This document shows, one piece after another, positions 17,819-26,288 of a DNA stretch of 64,000 nt. This stretch comes from Kushneria indalinina DSM 14324 (GTDB lineage Bacteria; Pseudomonadota; Gammaproteobacteria; Pseudomonadales; Halomonadaceae). The stretch covers positions 434,001 to 498,000 of the forward strand of contig NZ_QRDJ01000006.1 of the NCBI RefSeq assembly GCF_003385845.1, read 5' to 3'. Position 1 is the first letter of the stretch, and every line of letters begins with the position of its first letter. Position numbers and translations under genes: made by a program. The notes beneath the pieces are model-generated. The model made no database searches. It saw only the letters and a list, made by a program, of their open reading frames with translations, and was not told the DNA's origin.

Positions 17819-18832
17819 TCAGGCGCGCCGGTGCGAGCGCCCCAGCGTGGTCGAGAAGGGGATGGTCACTGTTTCAGGCGGTGGATCGCCGTCGAGCAGC
17901 AGCGTCATGGCCCGGCGGCCCATCTCAAGATGCGGTAGCGCCATGGTGGTCAGCGACGGCGTCAGCGCCCCCGAGATGGGCTGCTGATCATCGAAGCTGA
18001 CCACTGCCAGATCCCGGCCGGGGGACAGTCCGCGCCGTGCCAGCGCCAGATAGAGCTGCAGGGCGATGCGGTCCTGGCCGCAGAGAATCGCCGTGGGCGG
18101 GGTGGCCTCACTCATCAGCTGTACCAGTGCCGTCTCGACCCGATATTCTTCTTCGCCGCCTGGCGTCCCCACGCAGGCGGTGATAACCGGCATCAATGAA
18201 GGCTCGAGCCCGGCCTCGATCAGGGCGTCATGAAAACCTGCCGTGCGCAGCGGTGTGGCCACCGATCGCGGGTTGGGCGCCAGAAAGGCGATATGTCGAT
18301 GCCCTTCGGCCAGCAGCAGACGGGTGGCCTGCTGCGCGGCGAGGCGTTCGTCGGGCACCAGCGCGGGCAGGGCCGTGGTGGTGCTGAAGCCGTTGACCAG
18401 CACGGCGGGCAGCTGCTGCATCTCCGGGGGCAGCTCGACGTCGCGGTGGTAGTCGCAGGCGTAGAGCAGGCCGTCGACGCGCTGCTCCATCAGCAGTTCA
18501 AAGGCGCGTCGTCGGTGGTCGTCACCGGCCTCGCCATCGATATTGAACAACAACAGCAGACGGCCGTGTGCGTCGGCCATCTGCTGGGCGCCGCGCAGGA
18601 TGTCCCCCGAGTGGGGCTGGGTGGTGACGCGGTCGGAGAGAAAGCCGATGATATTGGAGCGGGCGCTGCGCATCATGCGGGCCCCGCTGTGGGGCCGATA
18701 TCCCAGCGCCTGAATCGCTTCGTTGACCCGTTCGCGGGTCGCGGGCCGCACCCGCTGATCGCCGTTGATGACCCGCGAGACGGTCTTGAAGGAGGTCTCG
18801 GCGTGGCGTGCCACGTCCTTGATCGACACCAT
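17819..18832 (-). CDS. LacI-family repressor of the beta-fructoside cassette
   Basis: The 337-residue protein opens with the LacI helix-turn-helix (IKDVARHAETSFKTVSRVING, given here as the pieces IKDVARHA and FKTVSRVING) and hinge helix (ARMMRSARSNIIGF). A periplasmic-binding-protein-like sugar domain follows. It lies between the permease and hydrolase genes on the same strand, so it is probably autoregulated. The palindrome at 20194-20209 upstream of the permease is the likely operator. The inducer is presumably sucrose, fructose or a derivative. Confidence 0.9.
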   Translation of the reverse strand: MVSIKDVARHAETSFKTVSRVINGDQRVRPATRERVNEAIQALGYRPHSGARMMRSARSNIIGFLSDRVTTQPHSGDILRGAQQMADAHGRLLLLFNIDGEAGDDHRRRAFELLMEQRVDGLLYACDYHRDVELPPEMQQLPAVLVNGFSTTTALPALVPDERLAAQQATRLLLAEGHRHIAFLAPNPRSVATPLRTAGFHDALIEAGLEPSLMPVITACVGTPGGEEEYRVETALVQLMSEATPPTAILCGQDRIALQLYLALARRGLSPGRDLAVVSFDDQQPISGALTPSLTTMALPHLEMGRRAMTLLLDGDPPPETVTIPFSTTLGRSHRRA

Positions 18833-18865
18833 GTATTGCCCCTGCGATGCGCCTCTCTCACCGAA

Positions 18866-20146
18866 TCAGGCCGGCTGCGCCGTGGCTGCGTCGCTCACGA
18901 AGGGCTCGCCGTAGACATCCTCGTCATCCCTTTTGAGCACGAAGAACGCATAGAGCCCGGCGACGAGCACGATCGCGCTGATGATGGAGAAGGTGGTCTG
19001 ATACCCGACGCTGTCGCGCAGCATGCCCAGCAGCGGCGAGAGGATGATGTTGCCGCCCTGCGCCGAAATCTGAAAGCCGACCAGATAGAGCGTGGCCGAC
19101 AGCGCCGGATTGAAGTGCAGCGTAAAGTAGCGAAAGATCGCCAGCACGAACAGGGGCACCTCAATGGCGTGAAACATCTTGACCAGCGAGATGAGTATCG
19201 GATCCTGCAATACCGCGCTGCCCAGAATGCGCAGAAACATCACCAGCGCCCCCAGCAGGATGGTGTTGCGCACCCCGATGCGGTGCATGAGCAGCGGCAC
19301 CAGCCCCATCATGGCCGCCTCCAGAAACACCTGCGCCGAGTTGAGCATGCCGTAGAACTGCTGGCCGCGTGCGGGAGCGTCGAAAAGTCGGGTATAAAAC
19401 TCCGGGAACATCTGCTGGTCGTAGACGGTGTAGAAGGTCCAGGAGAAGAACACGAAAATAATCAGCTTCCACAGCGTGCCGATTTTGAACACGTCGATCA
19501 TGTCGCGCAGCGAGGGCACCTGCTGCTCGTGCTCGGTGGGCGATTGTGCCTCGACCGGCGCCTTCCAGACCAGCAGCATCACCAGCAGGGCAACCCCGAA
19601 CAGCGAGCCCATCCAGAAGATCAGACGCGCATCAAGGGTAAACAGAAAGCCTGCCAGCAACGCGACCACGGCGTAGCCTGCCGAGCCCCACATGCGCGCC
19701 TGACCATATTCAAAGCCGCTGCGACGGCTGATGCGCTCGGCGATCGCCTCAAACAGCGCAAAGGCCGCCAGAAACCCGGCCGACAGGAAAATAGCACCCA
19801 CGGTCACGCCGAGTGCAAAACTGTTCTCCAGCAGCGGGCGGTAGACCCAGATCATGAAGGGCCCTACCAGTGAGGCGGCGCTGGCAGCCAGAATCGCCAG
19901 ATGGCGGCGGGTCCCCAGGCGGTCCTGCAGGGTGCCATAAGCGATCATGAAAAAGAGTGTGGCCAGCGAATTGGCGGCGTAGACGATGCCCACCGAGGTG
20001 CCGTCCAGGCCCAGACCGTTCTCCTCGCTGGTCAGCCAGATCTGGAAGAAGGACCACCAGATGCCCCAGGAGGCGAAAAACAGCAGCAGGCTGAAGGAGC
20101 TCTGCAGGTAAGCGCGGGTCAGTGAAATACCGAAAAAATGTGTCAA
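18866..20146 (-). CDS. MFS sugar:H+ symporter (LacY/CscB-like oligosaccharide permease)
   Basis: The 426-residue protein has about 12 hydrophobic segments. Its N-terminal pattern (LFFASWGIWWSFFQIWL near residue 22, then YGTLQDRLGTRRH near residue 75) resembles the oligosaccharide:H+ symporter family that includes LacY and CscB. It should import a beta-fructoside for the GH32 enzyme. The start appears to be TTG at 20146-20144, with GGAGAGA at a good distance; I see no better ATG. It is the first gene of the cassette and sits downstream of the operator-like palindrome. Confidence 0.82.
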   Translation of the reverse strand: MTHFFGISLTRAYLQSSFSLLLFFASWGIWWSFFQIWLTSEENGLGLDGTSVGIVYAANSLATLFFMIAYGTLQDRLGTRRHLAILAASAASLVGPFMIWVYRPLLENSFALGVTVGAIFLSAGFLAAFALFEAIAERISRRSGFEYGQARMWGSAGYAVVALLAGFLFTLDARLIFWMGSLFGVALLVMLLVWKAPVEAQSPTEHEQQVPSLRDMIDVFKIGTLWKLIIFVFFSWTFYTVYDQQMFPEFYTRLFDAPARGQQFYGMLNSAQVFLEAAMMGLVPLLMHRIGVRNTILLGALVMFLRILGSAVLQDPILISLVKMFHAIEVPLFVLAIFRYFTLHFNPALSATLYLVGFQISAQGGNIILSPLLGMLRDSVGYQTTFSIISAIVLVAGLYAFFVLKRDDEDVYGEPFVSDAATAQPA

Positions 20147-20193
20147 GCCAGTCTCTCCGTGCAGCGAGCGAAACGATCAGCCTTTCATCGGCT

Positions 20194-20209
20194 GTGACAA
20201 CGTTGTCAC
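20194..20209. promoter_or_regulatory. LacI-type operator upstream of the sugar permease
   Basis: GTGACAACGTTGTCAC is a perfect 16-bp palindrome with the central CG step typical of LacI-family operators. It lies 48-63 bases upstream of the permease start. It fits control of the whole cassette by the adjacent LacI protein. Confidence 0.78.
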
Positions 20210-20286
20210 GCTACTCTAGGGAGCGGCTTTCGGTCTGTCTTTACGACTTTTGCCCAGGGAGGGTCAGGCAGAGGCAGGGAGGGAGA

Positions 20287-22134
20287 TCAGCGATAGCCCG
20301 CGGCCTGCAGCTCGAACAGCTCGGCGTAGCGCCCGCGGGCGGCGATCAGTTCATCGTGACTGCCGCGCTCGATAATGCGGCCGCGATCCATGACCACGAT
20401 CACACCGGCACTTCTTACGGTCGAGAAGCGATGTGAAATCAGAATCGAGGTGCGATCACGGCTGTGTTCGCGAAAGCGGTGGAACACCGCGGCCTCGGCA
20501 GCGGCATCCATGGCGGCGGTGGGCTCGTCGAGCACCAGAATATCGGCGCCTTCACGCATCCAGGCTCTTGAGAGCGCAATTTTCTGCCACTGGCCGCCGG
20601 AGAGCTCCTGACCGTTCTTGAACCAGCGCCCAAGCTGGGTGTGATAGCCGGAGGGCAGACGCTGGATAAAGTCATCGGCCAGCCCACGCTGTGCGGCCGC
20701 CTGCCAGCGGGCTTCATCAGCGAAGGCGTGGGTGTCGCCCACGCCCAGATTTTCGCCCACGGAAAACTGATAGCGCACGAAGTCCTGAAAGATGACGCCG
20801 ACCCGTCGACGCAGCGCCTGGCTGTCCCAGTCGCGCAGATCGCTGCCATCGAGCAGGATGCGGCCGTGACTGGGATGATAGAGACGGGTCAGCAGCTTGA
20901 TCAACGTGGTCTTGCCGGAGCCGTTTTCGCCCACCAGTGCCAGGCTCTGCCCGGGAATCAGATGCAGTGAAATATCTTCCAGTACCTGCTCGCCGCCGGG
21001 GTAGGCAAAGCTGACGCGTTCAAAGCGCAGCCCATCGCCTGGCGTGTCGCCTTCGGTCAGCGTGCCGGCTTCCCGCTCGGTGGGCTGCTCGAGGAATTCG
21101 TAAAGATTGGAGAGATAGAGGTTGTCCTCGAACATGCCGCTGACCGCGGTGAGACTGGCCGACAGCGCCCCCTGGCTTTGCTTGAATACCAGCAGATACA
21201 TGGTCATCTGCCCTAGCGTCAGAGTGCCGATAATGGTTTCAAGCACCACCCAGCCATAGGCGGCGTAAAAGGTGAGCGTGCCCAGAAGCCCCAGCACGAA
21301 GCCCCAAAGCGTGCGCCGGAGCGTGAGGCGGCGCTCTTCACTGTAGAGGTTGTCAAAGATGGCGCGATAGCGCGCCAGAAAAAGGCGTTCCAGACCGTAG
21401 AGCTTGACCTCCTTGATGCTGTCCTCGCGCGCCAGCAGGGTTTCGAGATAGCGCTGCTCGCGCATCTGTGGCGAGCGCCAGCGAAAAAGGCGAAAGGCGT
21501 CGCCGGAGAATTTGGCCTCGGAGGCAAACACGGGCAGGGCGCCAACGACAATAATCAACAGTGCCCAGGGGGAGAACTGCACCAGCAGCACGCTGAAGCT
21601 CACCAGCGAGATGGCGTTTTGCAACAGCGAAAAGGTTTTGGTGACCAGCGCCAGTGGCCGCGTCGAGGCTTCACGACGGGCACGAGTGAGCTGGTCATAG
21701 ACCTCGGAGTCCTCGAACTGCGCAAGCGACAGCTCACCGGCCTTGTCGAGCAGCATGACGTTGACCTTCTGCCCCAGTTGCGCACGCAAAAGCGACTGCT
21801 GCGCTTCCAGCACGCGCTGGGCCAGAGCCATCAGGGCGATCAGGACGCCTTCGATCACCACCAGAGACAGCACCGGGGACAGTACGGTCGATAGATCCGT
21901 GGCCTGATCCGGGTAAGCACTCATCGCCGTGACCACGCCATCCACGATCAGCTGGCCGACACAGGCCACCACGGCCGGCAGTACACCCGCGACCAGGGTA
22001 GCCAGCGCCAGGCCCAGCATCATCACGCGCGAGGTCTGCCAGACCAGGGTCAGTGCCCGGCGGGTGTAGCGAAAGACATTGAAAACATCGCCCGGTACGG
22101 CGGCCAGGCGATGTTTGAGGTGGGGGCGCGGCAT
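20287..22134 (-). CDS. ABC transporter, fused permease/ATPase (exporter type)
   Basis: The 615-residue half-transporter has an N-terminal membrane domain of about six hydrophobic segments and a C-terminal ATPase. The ATPase carries Walker A GENGSGKTT near residue 415, signature LSGGQWQK near residue 515, and Walker B ILVLDEPT near residue 540. It probably works as a homodimer exporting a lipid, peptide or drug; the substrate is unknown. The ATG at 22134 is 13 bases after the stop of the small membrane protein gene, suggesting co-transcription. No clear ribosome site is seen, so a slightly longer form is possible. Confidence 0.85.
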   Translation of the reverse strand: MPRPHLKHRLAAVPGDVFNVFRYTRRALTLVWQTSRVMMLGLALATLVAGVLPAVVACVGQLIVDGVVTAMSAYPDQATDLSTVLSPVLSLVVIEGVLIALMALAQRVLEAQQSLLRAQLGQKVNVMLLDKAGELSLAQFEDSEVYDQLTRARREASTRPLALVTKTFSLLQNAISLVSFSVLLVQFSPWALLIIVVGALPVFASEAKFSGDAFRLFRWRSPQMREQRYLETLLAREDSIKEVKLYGLERLFLARYRAIFDNLYSEERRLTLRRTLWGFVLGLLGTLTFYAAYGWVVLETIIGTLTLGQMTMYLLVFKQSQGALSASLTAVSGMFEDNLYLSNLYEFLEQPTEREAGTLTEGDTPGDGLRFERVSFAYPGGEQVLEDISLHLIPGQSLALVGENGSGKTTLIKLLTRLYHPSHGRILLDGSDLRDWDSQALRRRVGVIFQDFVRYQFSVGENLGVGDTHAFADEARWQAAAQRGLADDFIQRLPSGYHTQLGRWFKNGQELSGGQWQKIALSRAWMREGADILVLDEPTAAMDAAAEAAVFHRFREHSRDRTSILISHRFSTVRSAGVIVVMDRGRIIERGSHDELIAARGRYAELFELQAAGYR

Positions 22135-22147
22135 GATTACATCGGTA

Positions 22148-22516
22148 TCACAAGAGCTGACGTGAACGCTTTCTGAGGGTGGCGCCCTGACGAGGCGCGC
22201 GGCGCGTCCTGATATTGCCCTGCCAGAGGTGAACAAGCGCGGGGAACAGGGGGGTGACCGACGACCGTCTGGTCTGGCGAGGCCCGGGCGCCGGTTTGCC
22301 GCGCTGGCCTTCCCGGACGCAGACGCCCAGGCTGATGATTACCATGGCGCCTGCCACCAGAAGGCTGGCCACACTGCTGATGATAATCAGGGCTGCGGCG
22401 GCCACGCCCAACGCGATCAGCATCACGGCGAGACAGATGTCACGTGAAAACCCTCGCCACAGGCCGTAACCGCCCAGAGCGATGGCAAGGGATGCTATCC
22501 ATAGCAGACTGATCAT
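22148..22516 (-). CDS. Small membrane protein preceding the ABC transporter
   Basis: The predicted 122-residue protein has three hydrophobic stretches in its first ~75 residues (LLWIASLAIALGGYGLW; ICLAVMLIALGVAAAALIII; VASLLVAGAMVIISLGV) and a basic, proline/arginine-rich tail. I recognise no family. It is 13 bases upstream of the ABC gene, on the same strand, so a joint role is possible. The start at 22516 has only a weak ribosome site; an upstream ATG at 22555 is the alternative. Confidence 0.5.
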   Translation of the reverse strand: MISLLWIASLAIALGGYGLWRGFSRDICLAVMLIALGVAAAALIIISSVASLLVAGAMVIISLGVCVREGQRGKPAPGPRQTRRSSVTPLFPALVHLWQGNIRTRRAPRQGATLRKRSRQLL

Positions 22517-22746
22517 AACGTCACGCTCACTCTTGGTCGGGCACGTGATGCCCAATATGTCCTTTATATGATTTTAGTGCATTTTGTGACAAAAACACGC
22601 CAAAGACTGTCAGCCATGAAGAAAAATGTCGTCATGCGGCATCCCTCTGATGAAGGCAGTCGGCGAGTGTGCCGCACTGCGGCAACAACAATAACGGCAG
22701 GGCAAGGGGGCAGGTTGATGCCTGATGCCGTAGCAGACCATCCAGT

Positions 22747-22829
22747 AACGCCTTCCAGGCGTTGCCCGCTGGCATGCTATCCTCATCACCATCGCGGTAT
22801 CAAAGACCCGTCGACGCACGGGTCTTTTT
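22747..22829 (+). ncRNA. Two-hairpin element with terminator, upstream of the DUF748 gene
   Basis: The 357-base gap 22517-22873 holds AACGCCT-TCC-AGGCGTT (22747-22763), an extended -10-like TGCTATCCT ending at 22783, and a GACCCGT/ACGGGTC hairpin with five T residues ending at 22829. This looks like a promoter followed at once by a terminator, so it is either a very short RNA or an attenuated leader of the DUF748 gene. I see no gene in the rest of the gap. Confidence 0.4.
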
Positions 22830-22873
22830 CACGCCTATACGCCGCTTTTTTCAACGACGCAGGAGCATGGGTC

Positions 22874-24637
22874 ATGGCTATCGGGCATCGCAGAGGCTGG
22901 GGTATTACCGCCGGTATTGCCGTGCTAGTGGCCGGCAGCATCTATTTCGCCGGGCCCTGGGCATTGAAAAACTGGGCGGTCAAAAGGCTCAGCGACACTA
23001 CCGGTCAGTCGGTCACAATGAATCACCTGAGCTTCAATCCCTTTACGGCGACGGCGTCACTGACTGGATTGAGCATTGGTGATGGCGAGACACCGGTCAT
23101 TCATGTCGATGAAGGCGAGATCACGCTGGCGTGGCGTACGCTTTGGGCGTCAGGCATTCATATTAACCGTATTGATCTGGACGGTCCTCGTCTGCATCTG
23201 GTGCAAACCGCTGAAGGCGAGCTCAACATCACACAGCTGGGCAGTGACGATTCCGGCGAGAGTACCGCGCTGAGCATTGATCGCATCAGCGTGGGGCAGG
23301 GTCGAATTGACTGGATCAACCAGAATCAGTCGCCGCCAACGCAGCTGTCGGTGACCGAGCTGGCGCTGACGCTTGAAGGCTATGGCAGCCAGACCTCATC
23401 TCCCATGCGGGGGCAGGCGACAGGCACCCTGAACGGAGGACAGCTCAGTGTAAGGGGGCAGTTTGGTTTAAGCCCCCTGACCGGTGATCTACAAGTGGAG
23501 AGCCAGCAGATAGGCCTTTCCCTGATCAACCCCTGGCTTGCGCAAATGAGTGCCGTACAGATCGATAGAGGCACGTTGAGCGGTCAGGGAACGCTTGCCT
23601 TTGGTGAGGCAAGACAGGGTCAGCTGCAGTGGCAGGGGGATCTGGATACGAATTCGGTCTCCCTGCTTGATGGCCGTGGCCGGCCGTTGTTCAGTGCTGA
23701 TCAGGCCCGGCTTGCAGGTATGGACCTGCTGACCGGGGATCATCTGCGCGCTGATCGCCTGTCCATGTCAGGCTCATCGATGATGGCCATTATCGATGAG
23801 CAGGGGGATTTCAACCTCACGACATCGCTGGGCCTGCAATCTGAAGACTCGTCGTCACAGGACGGTGGCGCGGAACAGGCCGAGGCACAGCATGATGATG
23901 ATTCCCCCCAGGGCGACGCGCAGCAGGACAGCGGCATGGCGGTCGGGCTGGGACACATGGAGGTTTCGGGAGGTGTTTTCAATTTCGAGGATCGCAACAT
24001 GTCACCCAGGGTGACCCTGAGTATCGATTCACTCGAGGGCACCATGCAGGACTTTGATACACGTCGTGATGCACCGGCCAGCTTCTCCTTCAAGGGGCTC
24101 GAAAGCCAGCAGACACCGGTCATCATCGAAGGCGAATTTAATGCTGCAGAGCCCTCGGGCGTGATGCACCTGGTGGTCGATCGTCTGCCGCTTGAACGTT
24201 TTGCTCCCTACATCCAGCGTTTTGGCGGATACCGGATCGAACAGGGCAATGCGGACCTTGATTTGAGCTACCGGCTTCGTAATGGCCATCTTGTTGCCGA
24301 TAACCATGTCGTACTGCGTCAGCTTGATCTGGGAGAAGAGGTCCCCGCGGGCGATACGTCCCTGCCGCTGAAAAAGCTGATCGATGTATTGCAGGGTGAC
24401 GAGGGTGTTATCAACCTCGACATCCCCATTGATGCTTCAGTTGAAGGGACGGGGGTTGATGTCAGCAAGGTGGTCTGGCAGGTCATCGGCGAGGCGCTGG
24501 AGAACATGGTGACGTCGCCCATCGACACGCTCGGTGCCATGATCAACGGTGGTGATAGTGATGAGACACACGAAAGTGCAAGGGCTTATACCGAAGGGCC
24601 CATGTCGCATGTGGTCACCGAGCCACGCGATGATTGA
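22874..24637 (+). CDS. AsmA/DUF748-domain protein (envelope-associated)
   Basis: The 587-residue protein has one N-terminal membrane anchor (ITAGIAVLVAGSIYFAGPWAL, shown here as IAVLVAGSIYFAGPW, residues ~15-30) followed by a long periplasmic region. It has the AsmA/DUF748 style: repeated LSIDRISVGQGRIDW-like and LPLERFAPYIQRFGGY segments. An acidic, Gln/Asp-rich low-complexity insert lies near residues 320-358. Such proteins belong to the wider AsmA group linked to outer-membrane lipid homeostasis; function here is inference. AGGAG at 22861-22865 supports the ATG at 22874. The next gene, an outer-membrane lipoprotein, begins 26 bases later. Confidence 0.75.
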   Translation: MAIGHRRGWGITAGIAVLVAGSIYFAGPWALKNWAVKRLSDTTGQSVTMNHLSFNPFTATASLTGLSIGDGETPVIHVDEGEITLAWRTLWASGIHINRIDLDGPRLHLVQTAEGELNITQLGSDDSGESTALSIDRISVGQGRIDWINQNQSPPTQLSVTELALTLEGYGSQTSSPMRGQATGTLNGGQLSVRGQFGLSPLTGDLQVESQQIGLSLINPWLAQMSAVQIDRGTLSGQGTLAFGEARQGQLQWQGDLDTNSVSLLDGRGRPLFSADQARLAGMDLLTGDHLRADRLSMSGSSMMAIIDEQGDFNLTTSLGLQSEDSSSQDGGAEQAEAQHDDDSPQGDAQQDSGMAVGLGHMEVSGGVFNFEDRNMSPRVTLSIDSLEGTMQDFDTRRDAPASFSFKGLESQQTPVIIEGEFNAAEPSGVMHLVVDRLPLERFAPYIQRFGGYRIEQGNADLDLSYRLRNGHLVADNHVVLRQLDLGEEVPAGDTSLPLKKLIDVLQGDEGVINLDIPIDASVEGTGVDVSKVVWQVIGEALENMVTSPIDTLGAMINGGDSDETHESARAYTEGPMSHVVTEPRDD

Positions 24638-24663
24638 GCGTCGTACGAGGATATAAAGGCGGA

Positions 24664-26202
24664 ATGAAAACGGATAGCGGGCAATGGCCCCGATGGGGGC
24701 GTGGCGTACGACCCGGTGCGGCTGGACTTTTGCTGACAGCGATGATCACTGGCTGTGCCGGTTACGAGGGCATTGAACCTCAGGGCGAAATGGTGTCGCT
24801 CAATCAGCTATCGGCACTTCAGGCCGTCAGGGGTGTCACCATCTCCTCGGCCAACTGGCCCGATCGCCAGTGGTGGAATGTGCTCGGCGACCCGCACCTG
24901 GAGGCGCTGATTCAGGAGGCACTGGCGGATTCTCCCGATATGGACGTGGCTCAGGCGCGCCTGCGCTCGGCCAATGCCGCGGTCGGCCAGGCGGGCGCCG
25001 AGCGTCTGCCAACGGTGGATGGCTCGGCCGAGCTGTCACGCTCCCGGGTATCGGAAGTCGATGACCCCCAGGGGCAGGGCAATATTTACAGTACCACGCG
25101 GGGCCTTTCATCGAACTTCAGCTACGACGTGGATCTCTGGGGCGGGCGTCGTGCGGCCTGGTCGGCGGCACTGGGCGAGGCCCGGGCGACTGAAATTGAT
25201 CTGCATGAGGCGGCACTGACGCTCTCGGTCAACGTGGCCCGGGCCTATGTACAGCTGGCAGGGGATTATGCGCTGCTGGATATTGCCCGCCAGGAGCTTG
25301 AGCGCGCCCAGGCCATCGATACCACCAACCAGCAGCTTCAGCAGGCCGGGCTGAGTGATCAGTCGGTGCGCCTCCAATCGCGCTCCAGCGTGTCCAGTGC
25401 CCGACAGTCGCTGGAGTCGGCGGAGCAGGCCGTTCGCAGTGACCGGATCTCGCTGGGCATATTGCTGGGCAAGGGGCCTGATCGTGGTTTCGATATTGAG
25501 CGACCACAGTCGCTGTCGCCGGCGCTGTTGTCGCTGCCCTCGGTCGTGCCGGCCGAGCTGGTCGGACGACGCCCGGACGTCGTCGCGGCACGCTGGCGGG
25601 TCGAGGCCCAGACCCAGCAGATCAAGGCGGACAAGGCGCAGTTCTATCCCAACCTTAACCTGAGCGCGATGGCCGGTTTCAGCTCGCGGCTGGGCAGCTA
25701 TTTCTTCGCGGAGCCGGCCAAAAGCTGGAGCGTCTCGCCGGCGCTGTCACTGCCGATCTTTGAGGGCGGACGCCTTCGGGCCAATCTGGACAGTACCGAA
25801 GCCGACTATGACCTGGCGGTGGCGCAGTACAACCAGACCGTCATCTCGGCGCTGGGCACAGTGGCCGATACCATCACATCCGTACAATCACTGGATCGCC
25901 AGCGTCAATCGCTTGTACAGGCGCGCGATAATGCACAACAGGCCTTTGATCTGGCGCTCGAACGTTTCCAGGCCGGCATCACCAACTATCTGCAGGTGCT
26001 GAGTACACAGCAGCAGCTGCTGAGTGCCCAGCAGTCGCTGGCGAGTCTGAACAGCCAGCTGGTGGACACCTCGATTCAGCTGGTCCAGGCGCTGGGCGGC
26101 GGCTTCGATGACCGGCTTGATGTACCGCATGCCTCGGGGGGCTATCCGCAGGCCCCCAATCCGCAAACAACTGGCCCGAGTCCTGACCTGACCGGCTCCT
26201 GA
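24664..26202 (+). CDS. NodT-family outer-membrane factor lipoprotein (TolC-like)
   Basis: The 512-residue protein has a lipoprotein signal with lipobox ITGC (Cys31). It has two OEP domains with coiled-coil stretches and the hallmark WWNVLGDPHLEALI near residue 67, plus a repeated ARLRSANAAVGQAGAERLP pattern. It would form the trimeric outer-membrane channel of a tripartite efflux or secretion system. The ATG at 24664 is preferred over TTG 24634 because it gives a proper signal peptide. No adaptor or inner-membrane pump is adjacent, so its partner must be elsewhere or the DUF748 protein may be functionally linked. Confidence 0.87.
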   Translation: MKTDSGQWPRWGRGVRPGAAGLLLTAMITGCAGYEGIEPQGEMVSLNQLSALQAVRGVTISSANWPDRQWWNVLGDPHLEALIQEALADSPDMDVAQARLRSANAAVGQAGAERLPTVDGSAELSRSRVSEVDDPQGQGNIYSTTRGLSSNFSYDVDLWGGRRAAWSAALGEARATEIDLHEAALTLSVNVARAYVQLAGDYALLDIARQELERAQAIDTTNQQLQQAGLSDQSVRLQSRSSVSSARQSLESAEQAVRSDRISLGILLGKGPDRGFDIERPQSLSPALLSLPSVVPAELVGRRPDVVAARWRVEAQTQQIKADKAQFYPNLNLSAMAGFSSRLGSYFFAEPAKSWSVSPALSLPIFEGGRLRANLDSTEADYDLAVAQYNQTVISALGTVADTITSVQSLDRQRQSLVQARDNAQQAFDLALERFQAGITNYLQVLSTQQQLLSAQQSLASLNSQLVDTSIQLVQALGGGFDDRLDVPHASGGYPQAPNPQTTGPSPDLTGS

Positions 26203-26233
26203 GACGGCAAACAAAACTCCGAAACAGCAGACA

Positions 26234-26262
26234 AAAAAACGCCCCTTTGAAGGGGCGTTTTT
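26234..26262. terminator. Bidirectional terminator between the outer-membrane factor and M23 genes
   Basis: ACGCCCCTT-TGA-AAGGGGCGT is flanked by an A-run and a T-run, so it can end transcription from both convergent genes. Confidence 0.9.
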
Positions 26263-26288
26263 ATGACGGTCATCATGGAAGGTGACGA

